A DNA stretch of 5,821 bases, taken from Bacteroidota bacterium. Lineage in GTDB: Bacteria; Bacteroidota; Bacteroidia; UKL13-3. The position numbers and the translations under genes were made by a program. Under the pieces are notes generated by a model. The model was not told the DNA's origin. It did no database searches and saw only the letters and a list, made by a program, of their open reading frames with translations. Location: the NCBI GenBank assembly GCA_004293295.1, contig RDYC01000347.1, forward strand, positions 1 to 5,821, read 5' to 3'. Positions 1 to 5,821 of this stretch are shown one piece after another (position 1 is the first letter of the stretch; each line of letters begins with the position of its first letter).

Positions 1-219
1 GGTTTTAAGTTGCTTTAAGTCCATAACCATTCCGGTATCATCACTTGCTATGCCCTTAACGGTTACATACATATCGAAATTATGGCCGTGGTAATACTTA
101 TTGGCGCATTTCCCAAAGTATGCTTCATTCTCCTGCTCGCTCCAAGCCGGATTATACAGCTTATGGGCTGCATTAAAGTGTACTTTACGGGTAATATAAA
201 CAGTTCTATTTCTTGGCAT
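1..219 (-). CDS. queD: 6-pyruvoyl/6-carboxy-tetrahydropterin synthase family protein (QueD/PTPS), N-terminal part
   Basis: The first 73 codons are present; the gene continues past the left edge. Reading the minus strand from ATG at 219 gives MPRNRTVYITRKVHFNAAHK and so on. Three hallmarks of the family are visible. FNAAH carries the first zinc histidine (H19). FGKCAN has a cysteine (C38) at the position of the catalytic nucleophile. HGHNF supplies the other two zinc histidines (H44, H46). TGMVMDLKQLK (about 62-72) is the conserved strand-helix that follows. Family members convert 7,8-dihydroneopterin triphosphate to 6-carboxytetrahydropterin (queuosine/7-deazaguanine synthesis) or to 6-pyruvoyltetrahydropterin (biopterin synthesis), in the cytoplasm. 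The longer segment between H19 and C38 resembles eukaryotic-type PTPS more than E. coli QueD, so the exact product is uncertain and the symbol is a family-level call. It is transcribed away from hldD. The family is confident; the precise reaction is not. Confidence 0.9.
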   Translation of the reverse strand, partial: MPRNRTVYITRKVHFNAAHKLYNPAWSEQENEAYFGKCANKYYHGHNFDMYVTVKGIASDDTGMVMDLKQLKT

Positions 220-236
220 AACGCTTAAAACGGCTG

Positions 237-268
237 CAAATATAATAAAGCACTTGCCATGATTAAAA
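237..268 (-). promoter_or_regulatory. Putative Bacteroidota-type promoter for the queD-like gene
   Basis: On the minus strand, 244 down to 237 reads TATATTTG, an exact match to the Bacteroidota -7 consensus TAnnTTTG. The -33 region about 20 bp upstream (268-265, TTTT) is only a degenerate match to the TTTG/TTG element. Transcription would begin near 230, leaving a leader of about 10 nt before the ATG at 219. The match and placement are seen directly; promoter activity is inferred. Confidence 0.5.
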
Positions 269-296
269 GACAATTGTTTATAAAAGTTTAAAATAC

Positions 297-328
297 TTAG
301 GTATTAGGGCCAATAACTGTTATTTTTG
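297..328 (+). promoter_or_regulatory. Putative Bacteroidota-type promoter for the hldD-kinase-surface protein operon
   Basis: TATTTTTG at 321-328 matches the Bacteroidota -7 consensus TAnnTTTG exactly. A weak -33-like TTAG sits at 297-300 with a 20-bp spacer, which is in the expected range. The predicted transcript start is near 335, about 15 nt before the hldD ATG at 351. That leader has no Shine-Dalgarno-like purine run, which is usual in this phylum. Because the downstream genes are so tightly packed, this could drive all three. Promoter activity is inferred. Confidence 0.5.
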
Positions 329-350
329 GGCAATATTGATGCTGTAATCT

Positions 351-1319
351 ATGATTATTATTACCGGAGCTGAGGGCTTCATTGGAAGTTGCCTAGTAGC
401 AGGCTTAAATGCATCAGGCTACCATGATTTGGTGCTGGTTGACGATTTTGGAATGCCTGAACGAGACTTAAACTTAACCAACAAATCGTTTAATACCAAA
501 GTGCCTCGTACTGAGCTGGCTCAATGGATTGACGAAAACCACCGACTTATTCAATTCATTTTTCACATTGGTGCACGAACCGATACCACTGAAAGTGATG
601 AAGCTGTATTAAAGGAACTTAACCTAGATTACAGTAAAATGCTGTGGCTAAAAGCTGTAAAATGGGGGCTTCCACTTGTTTATGCCTCATCAGCAGCAAC
701 TTACGGAAATGGAGAGTTAGGGTATGATGATATAGACAATACATTGCCACAACGGTTAATGCCTTTAAACTTATACGGCAAATCTAAAAATGATTTCGAC
801 CAATGGGCGCTGGCGCAAGAGCAACAGCCTTATTTTTGGGCAGGGTTAAAGTTTTTTAATGTGTATGGTCCTAATGAGTATCATAAAGGCCGCATGGCCA
901 GCGTGGTATTTCATGCTTACAACCAATTGCAACAATCCGGTGTTGTTAAACTGTTTAAATCGCATCACCCTGATTATAAAGATGGTGGACAGCTTAGGGA
1001 TTTTGTGTATGTTAAGGATTTGGTGAATGTTTGTATTTTTTTGATGGAACACCGTAAAAACAGCGGGCTTTATAACTTAGGTAGTGGCCGGGCACGCACT
1101 TTTAACGATTTAATAAACGCCATTTTTACCGCATTACACAAGCCACTGCATATTGAATATATTGATACCCCGCTAGATATTAGGGATAAATACCAATATT
1201 TTACCGAGGCTAAAATGAAAAAACTAAGATCAATAGGTTACCATCATCCTTTTACATCCATAGAAGATGGGGTAATGGATTACGTAACCAACTACTTGGT
1301 GCCACACAAAAGAATTTAA
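351..1319 (+). CDS. hldD: ADP-L-glycero-D-manno-heptose 6-epimerase
   Basis: This is a complete 322-residue extended short-chain dehydrogenase/epimerase. It epimerises ADP-D-glycero-beta-D-manno-heptose to the L-glycero form, the last step in making the activated heptose for LPS inner core, in the cytoplasm. The N terminus is a Rossmann fold with TGAEGFIG (5-12; G6, G9, G12) for NADP binding. SSAATYG (113-119) is the family signature. The catalytic YxxxK is LYGKSK (Y142, K146). FNVYGP (169-174) and HKGRMAS (178-184) follow, with K179 matching the second catalytic lysine known in E. coli HldD. The substrate-domain motif RDFVYVKD is at 216-223. It is slightly longer than the E. coli enzyme (about 310 residues), partly from an insert SHHPDYKDGGQ (about 204-214), a form I recall from alphaproteobacterial homologues. 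The ATG at 351 puts the Rossmann strand right at the N terminus, so the start is secure. All key residues are intact. It is the first gene of a probable operon; the next gene begins 15 bp after its stop. Confidence 0.95.
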   Translation: MIIITGAEGFIGSCLVAGLNASGYHDLVLVDDFGMPERDLNLTNKSFNTKVPRTELAQWIDENHRLIQFIFHIGARTDTTESDEAVLKELNLDYSKMLWLKAVKWGLPLVYASSAATYGNGELGYDDIDNTLPQRLMPLNLYGKSKNDFDQWALAQEQQPYFWAGLKFFNVYGPNEYHKGRMASVVFHAYNQLQQSGVVKLFKSHHPDYKDGGQLRDFVYVKDLVNVCIFLMEHRKNSGLYNLGSGRARTFNDLINAIFTALHKPLHIEYIDTPLDIRDKYQYFTEAKMKKLRSIGYHHPFTSIEDGVMDYVTNYLVPHKRI

Positions 1320-1334
1320 TACAACTGCCTTGTT

Positions 1335-4300
1335 TTGAAAAAAGGTATAAAGCCATATTGGATACTATTTATTGCAGGGTGCATAGTTTTAACCGGACTA
1401 AGCATCTTTGAGCAAAAGCAAATTAATAACCAATCCAAGCAACTTCAACTGGCTTACCAAAAAACCCAAGGCGTAATTAGGGCCAAGGAGTTGTTTTTTG
1501 TTCAATTTATTCAAAGCGAATTACTCTTAGATACCCTTAACCTTCAGCGCAATTGGAATAGTATTCACAAAAAACTATCTGCTGAAAATATTAACCTGTT
1601 TATTGTAAAAAATGATACATTATTGTTTTGGGGCAATAATGATTTTGATTTTACCAGTATCCATGATAAGGGCATTACGCCCAACCATGCCATCATTAAA
1701 GCATCCAACGGATGGTATTTGCTTTATCAACAAAAAAGAGGAAACTTTCGTTATTACTTTCTTTACCTGGTTAAAAATCAATTTTCCTATAGAAACCAGT
1801 ACCTGCAAAATAAGTTTAATACCGAGCTTGATTTTCTTGAAGAAGCTGTTTTGGTAAATACCAGGTTGAACGAACAGTTTCAAGATATATTCTCCATCTC
1901 AGGGCAATACCTGTTTTCAATACAAATTTTCACCACCAGTAAAAGCATTAGTACATGGTTATTTATTACCATGATGATATTATTGCTTTACTGCATTTTA
2001 CTGGCCCATGTTATTATGCGGTACTACATCAGAAACTACCCCATTATAACAACTGTTGTGTTTTTTGCCGTAATGGTTTGGATACGGTGGATAAACACCT
2101 TTTACAACATTCCTTACTTTATTTACAATATTAAGTTATTCAGTGCAGGGGTTTATGCATCGTCAGCATGGTTTCCTTCTTTAGGTGATTTATTGATTGA
2201 CTCGGCCATTATTTTATGGTATTTTATCCTTCTTGAAAACAGAAAAAACCACTCAAGAGTAAAAAAACTAAACTCAAGCCTATTTGAGTTAAGCTTATAT
2301 GGCATACTCAGTCTGTTTTCGTCAAATACGGTATTCAGCGCCATTAAAAGCCTCACTATTGATTCCCAAATTTCGTTTGATATCACTCAAATTTATTCCA
2401 TTAATTCATTTACTTACTTTGCCATTGCCGTTTGTATTATTCAACTGTTGGTTGTTTATTTTATCAGCAGAAACTTTACCCGAGCAATCAGGCAATTTGA
2501 TGGTCACTACTTTTGGGTATGGGGAATAAGCATTACACTGGCTTTACTTTATCTACTTATTGCCAATAAACTATTAAATCACGACATTCTGCGTTATTGG
2601 TCGGTGATGTTACTTGCTTTTGTTTTTATTGTTTTTAAGCTGCTATCTCCAAGGTTAAACCGCTTTCAACAATATTTTGTGGTTATTGTTATTATCTCCA
2701 TTTACTCGGCACTTTCTATTTGGCATTGGCAAAATGTGCGCGAACGGGATAACAGAAAATTATTTGCTATTAAACAAACTTCTCATACCGACATTACCAA
2801 CGATTACTTTTTAAGGGGTATTGACAATAAAATTAAGAAGGACAACTTCATCCGTAATTATTACCAAAATCCTTTCATCATCAAGTCGCAATTTGAAAAG
2901 CGTATCCGGCAATTATACTTTACAGGCTATCTTAGTAAATTTGATGTTCAATTGCTTGACTTTGACACACTCGGTAATCACTTTAAACAAAGAAATGACC
3001 TTAGCTTTAACCAAGCCAATAAACTTTATTACAAACAGCAAACCGAATCATTTGCAGAATCATTTAAATACTTACAAACTTTAGGGGACATTAAAGGCTA
3101 CATAGGAAAATTTACCATTAAAGAAGGTAGGCAAAAACTAGGATACTTATTTATTATTCTTAAACCCAAGCTTATTCAGAATGAAAACCGTTTTGATGAT
3201 ATACTTGTTGAAGGCAATACTGCCATTAGACCTAGAATAAGTGAATATTCGTATGCAGTTTATAAAGATAAACGCCTGGTGTATCAAAGTGGGGATTATG
3301 CGTACACCATTATCAATACTTGGGGTGATAATGAAACTTATCAATACAGATTTTTTGACGAAAATTCTTATAACCATCTTACTTTCACCGATTCACAACC
3401 TTTAACAGTGGTGGTTAGTAAACCATCCAACAGCATCAGCCAGGTTATCGGGCTGTTCTCTTTTATCTTTACTTGCTGCACCGTTATTCTTATTCTGGTG
3501 TTGTTGGTATTTATTTTAATGAATCTTCAGATTTTAAAAAAATGGAAGATAACCAACAACCCAATTATTAACTGGTTTAGGGCTGCATTATTAAAACTGC
3601 TGATGATGGAAGATAACCAGATTATTCTCATTCGCACGCGTATCCAAACCAGTATCGTTTTTATTGTATTCACCACGTTACTTTTCAGCTCATACTTTAC
3701 CATTAAGTTTACATCTGATAAGTACAATTTGCGGCAAACAGACCGTTTGATTAAAAAGCTTAGGAACATCGTAATTAATGCCGAAAACGAGCGCATCAAC
3801 ACCATTAGCAGTCCGTTTGCTGAGGGAGAGGTAAAAGCATTTATTAACCAGATAGCTGACTTTTATGATACAGACATTAGCTTATACAATACCCATGGGC
3901 GGCTTGTATCATCAAGTATTGGCAAATTGTATGACGAGCATATTATTAGTCCGCAAATGCACCCGCTGGCTTATTTTCACCTAAACCAACTTAGGGAATC
4001 GCAATACAGCCAAACTGAAAAAATAGGCACCCTTACTTTTCAGGCGGCCTATGCTCCACTGTTTAATTCCAGAAATGAGGTTGTAGGTTACTTACAGCTT
4101 CCCTATTTTAGTAAACAAATGGATTTATTAAGTGAAATCTCCTCAGTGGTGATTGGTTTTGTGAATCTGTATGTGCTGCTGTTTATCATCATTGTTATTA
4201 TTGCTTACTGGGTATCGCGTAACATTTCATATCCGCTAACGCTTATTCAGCAACGTTTGTCAAATACTTCATTAGGTAAAAATAACGACCCCATTTTATG

Positions 4301-5066
4301 GCAACGAGATGATGAAATTGGTGAATTGGTAAAACAATACAATAGCATGATTATGCAGTTGGATGAAAGTGCTCGAAAACTTGCCGAAACAGAACGACAG
4401 GGAGCATGGCGAGAGATTGCCCGACAAATTGCCCATGAAATTAAAAATCCGCTTACCCCCATGAAACTTAGTGTCCAACACTTGCAAAGGGCATATGCAA
4501 ACAACGACTCCAACTTGGGCGATAAAGTTGCCCGCACAGCTAATCTACTTATTACCCAAATAGATATTTTATCGGAATTGGCCAATGAATTTTCATCGTA
4601 TGCTAAAATGCCAACCCCAACTTACGAAAACATCAGGGTATACGATACATTAAACTCATTAATTGAATTATACAAACAAGGTAACGAGCACCTGATTACC
4701 CTACATTGTAATAAAAATTTAGTTATTTCATTTGATATGGGGTATTTAAACAGAACCCTATCAAACCTGATTAAAAACGCAATACAGGCTATTCCCGAAG
4801 GAAATATTGGAGAAATTACCGTTGAAGTAATTGAGCACAATGAAAACATCAAGATTTTCGTTAAGGATAACGGAAGTGGAATGGATAAAGAACAAGCGGA
4901 TAAAATATTTACCCCATATTTCAGTACCAAAATTTCTGGAATGGGATTGGGATTGCCCATTGTTAAAAACATGATTGAAAGCGGTGGCGGACAAATTAGC
5001 TTTACCACCAAGCCTAGCATAGGCACTGAGTTTTGTGTAACATTACCCAAACAACAGGGGGCATGA
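1335..5066 (+). CDS. Very large NtrY-like multi-pass membrane sensor histidine kinase
   Basis: This 1243-residue protein is far larger than typical NtrY kinases (roughly 700-800). My reading of hydrophobicity gives about 12 membrane helices: 8-25, 205-228, 235-254, 286-300, 314-330, 358-378, 392-411, 418-437, 445-463, 706-729, 771-791 and 936-960. Basic loops fall on the cytoplasmic side (ENRKNHSRVKK, SRNFTRAIR, SPRLNR, KKWK), so both termini are inside. Three soluble regions face out: about 26-204, 464-705 and 792-935. The last has the look of a Cache/PAS-like sensor (DISLYNTHGRLVSS, later VVGYLQLPYF). A HAMP linker (about 961-1015, with DEIGEL) leads to the H-box IAHEIKNPLTPMKLS, phosphoacceptor H1034. 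The HATPase_c domain has the N-box NLIKNAIQA (N1144, N1148), G1 DNGSGMD (D1178), FTPYFSTK (1192-1199) and G2 GMGLGLPIV. NPLTPMKLS resembles NtrY. The start is TTG: it is the only usual start codon between the in-frame hldD stop and the first helix, and the first internal Met is at 213. No receiver domain or response regulator is in view, and the ligand is unknown. Confidence 0.92.
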   Translation: MKKGIKPYWILFIAGCIVLTGLSIFEQKQINNQSKQLQLAYQKTQGVIRAKELFFVQFIQSELLLDTLNLQRNWNSIHKKLSAENINLFIVKNDTLLFWGNNDFDFTSIHDKGITPNHAIIKASNGWYLLYQQKRGNFRYYFLYLVKNQFSYRNQYLQNKFNTELDFLEEAVLVNTRLNEQFQDIFSISGQYLFSIQIFTTSKSISTWLFITMMILLLYCILLAHVIMRYYIRNYPIITTVVFFAVMVWIRWINTFYNIPYFIYNIKLFSAGVYASSAWFPSLGDLLIDSAIILWYFILLENRKNHSRVKKLNSSLFELSLYGILSLFSSNTVFSAIKSLTIDSQISFDITQIYSINSFTYFAIAVCIIQLLVVYFISRNFTRAIRQFDGHYFWVWGISITLALLYLLIANKLLNHDILRYWSVMLLAFVFIVFKLLSPRLNRFQQYFVVIVIISIYSALSIWHWQNVRERDNRKLFAIKQTSHTDITNDYFLRGIDNKIKKDNFIRNYYQNPFIIKSQFEKRIRQLYFTGYLSKFDVQLLDFDTLGNHFKQRNDLSFNQANKLYYKQQTESFAESFKYLQTLGDIKGYIGKFTIKEGRQKLGYLFIILKPKLIQNENRFDDILVEGNTAIRPRISEYSYAVYKDKRLVYQSGDYAYTIINTWGDNETYQYRFFDENSYNHLTFTDSQPLTVVVSKPSNSISQVIGLFSFIFTCCTVILILVLLVFILMNLQILKKWKITNNPIINWFRAALLKLLMMEDNQIILIRTRIQTSIVFIVFTTLLFSSYFTIKFTSDKYNLRQTDRLIKKLRNIVINAENERINTISSPFAEGEVKAFINQIADFYDTDISLYNTHGRLVSSSIGKLYDEHIISPQMHPLAYFHLNQLRESQYSQTEKIGTLTFQAAYAPLFNSRNEVVGYLQLPYFSKQMDLLSEISSVVIGFVNLYVLLFIIIVIIAYWVSRNISYPLTLIQQRLSNTSLGKNNDPILWQRDDEIGELVKQYNSMIMQLDESARKLAETERQGAWREIARQIAHEIKNPLTPMKLSVQHLQRAYANNDSNLGDKVARTANLLITQIDILSELANEFSSYAKMPTPTYENIRVYDTLNSLIELYKQGNEHLITLHCNKNLVISFDMGYLNRTLSNLIKNAIQAIPEGNIGEITVEVIEHNENIKIFVKDNGSGMDKEQADKIFTPYFSTKISGMGLGLPIVKNMIESGGGQISFTTKPSIGTEFCVTLPKQQGA
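5063..5066 (+). promoter_or_regulatory. ATGA stop/start overlap between kinase and surface-protein genes
   Basis: The kinase stop TGA (5064-5066) overlaps the ATG (5063-5065) of the next gene by the classic ATGA arrangement, in a different frame. A purine run AGGGGG (5055-5060) lies only 2 nt upstream of the ATG, too close to be an ideal Shine-Dalgarno. The layout is seen directly. Translational coupling, in which ribosomes finishing the kinase re-initiate on the next gene, is the usual interpretation. Confidence 0.75.
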
Positions 5067-5821
5067 AGAATTACGCAATAGCGCTCTTATTTTGTTTAGG
5101 CTGCGCATTGCCGGTGTTTGCACAGTATGGCGAAGGCCTGCAACGATTGAATATACTTTCTCCCAAAGACAGCGTACTCCTTGACTCGAACACAATTGTT
5201 GTTGGCAGCGTTAGTGTATATAATAATCAGTTGGCGTTAGTTGAAGGTACTGATTTTAGAATAAACTACTGGCAAGGTTATTTTATACCAATTACCATAT
5301 CACCCGGCACACCACTAAACATTGGTTATAAAAAGCTAAATGTGTATTTAAAAACACCCTTGTATAAAAAATCAAAAGCCTTACAAATACCTCAATTAAA
5401 CGGCAGTAGAAACGAGCCAGGTTACATTGCAGGCAGTAACAATCGGTTAGATATTTTTAAAGAAGATAATTTGAAACTGAATGGATCCATTAGTCGTGGA
5501 TTGGGATTTGGCAATAACCAAGATGTGGTAGTGAATGGTAATTTAAACCTGCAAATGGCAGGAACACTCAACAATGATATTGATGTTTTAGCAGCCATCA
5601 CAGATGACAACAATCCCGTTCAACCGGAAGGAAACACCCAACAATTGCAGGACTTTGACCGTGTTTTTATTCAATTAAGCAAAAACAAATCAACATTAAC
5701 TGTTGGTGATTTTGAAATGAACCGTCCCGAGGGGTCTTATTTCATGGCTTACTATAAAAAATCACGGGGAGCGCAGTTTAATACGGTGGTTAAATCAGGT
5801 AAAAATGCGCTGATAAAAACC
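5063..5821 (+). CDS. Exported beta-rich protein, probable outer-membrane/cell-surface protein of Bacteroidota (N-terminal part)
   Basis: The reading frame is open from ATG at 5063 to the right edge (253 codons, no stop), so the gene is partial. Residues 1-20 look like a Sec signal peptide: K2, a hydrophobic core, then PVFA|QYG with a signal-peptidase I site after A20. C14 lacks a proper lipobox (C at -3), so a lipoprotein is less likely. The mature start (21-110) has strand-like segments, for example LDSNTIVVGSVSVY and DFRINYWQGYFIPITIS. From about 139 the protein reads as amphipathic beta strands with turns: LNGSISRGLGFGNNQD, then VVNGNLNLQMAGTL, then DVLAAITDDNNPVQPEGNTQ, then VFIQLSKNKSTLTVGDFEM, then YFMAYYKKSRGAQFNT. 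This would suit an outer-membrane barrel or a stacked beta domain. It resembles large uncharacterised Bacteroidota surface proteins I recall, and the GNNQ/QPEGNTQ segments faintly recall SprA/Sov-type secretion proteins, but I cannot confirm that. The function is unknown. It was missed by simple ORF calling because its end lies outside the window. Confidence 0.8.
   Translation, partial: MKNYAIALLFCLGCALPVFAQYGEGLQRLNILSPKDSVLLDSNTIVVGSVSVYNNQLALVEGTDFRINYWQGYFIPITISPGTPLNIGYKKLNVYLKTPLYKKSKALQIPQLNGSRNEPGYIAGSNNRLDIFKEDNLKLNGSISRGLGFGNNQDVVVNGNLNLQMAGTLNNDIDVLAAITDDNNPVQPEGNTQQLQDFDRVFIQLSKNKSTLTVGDFEMNRPEGSYFMAYYKKSRGAQFNTVVKSGKNALIKT

Noticed and set aside
270..277. The palindrome ACAATTGT midway between the two divergent promoters, as a possible operator.
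   Set aside because: It is only 8 bases, the symmetry breaks immediately outside it, and such AT-rich palindromes are common by chance.
846..1052. A small minus-strand open frame inside hldD.
   Set aside because: It is antisense to conserved epimerase motifs and has no recognisable protein features.
3542..3619. A 14-base direct repeat (atggaagataacca) at 3542-3555 and 3606-3619 inside the kinase gene.
   Set aside because: The copies are 64 bp apart and in different frames, flanks do not match, and the protein shows no repeat; chance in AT-rich coding DNA is enough.
4247..4585. A 112-residue minus-strand open frame, and a 142-residue one at 4622-5050.
   Set aside because: Both lie antisense to the conserved kinase core (HAMP, H-box, HATPase), show no recognisable family or promoter, and are explained as shadows of the real gene.
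5072..5104. A lipoprotein reading of the last gene's signal peptide, with C14 as the lipid-modified cysteine.
   Set aside because: The residues before C14 (C-L-G) do not form a good lipobox, while PVFA followed by Q gives a good signal-peptidase I site.

Overview
The window looks like chromosomal DNA from a member of the Bacteroidota. It is AT-rich. It has two good matches to the Bacteroidota -7 promoter box (TAnnTTTG), and its genes mostly lack Shine-Dalgarno sites. It carries a very long NtrY-like sensor kinase and a surface protein of a kind I associate with this phylum. The genus cannot be named from the sequence. I see no RNA gene, CRISPR array, insertion sequence, attachment site or obvious terminator.

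Layout: (1) Positions 1-219 on the minus strand hold the N-terminal 73 residues of a 6-pyruvoyl/6-carboxy-tetrahydropterin synthase (QueD/PTPS family), which runs off the left edge. (2) Positions 220-350 form a 131-bp divergent promoter region with one plausible promoter on each strand. (3) Positions 351-1319 on the plus strand encode a complete ADP-L-glycero-D-manno-heptose 6-epimerase (hldD/rfaD). (4) Positions 1335-5066 on the plus strand encode a 1243-residue, roughly 12-pass membrane histidine kinase of the NtrY type, starting at TTG 15 bp after hldD. (5) Positions 5063-5821 on the plus strand encode the N-terminal 253 residues of an exported, beta-rich protein. It overlaps the kinase by 4 bp (ATGA) and runs off the right edge.

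The three plus-strand genes are packed as one operon (15 bp gap, then 4 bp overlap). It joins an LPS-core precursor enzyme, an envelope-spanning sensor kinase and a probable outer-membrane or cell-surface protein. I infer a cell-envelope theme, in which the kinase monitors envelope or surface state and the downstream protein is co-produced with it. No response regulator lies in the window, so the kinase's output partner is unknown. The pterin gene is divergent and probably functionally separate.

The best candidate for little-described biology is the kinase plus its translationally coupled surface protein. Each looks like a conserved Bacteroidota family rather than a one-off novelty.
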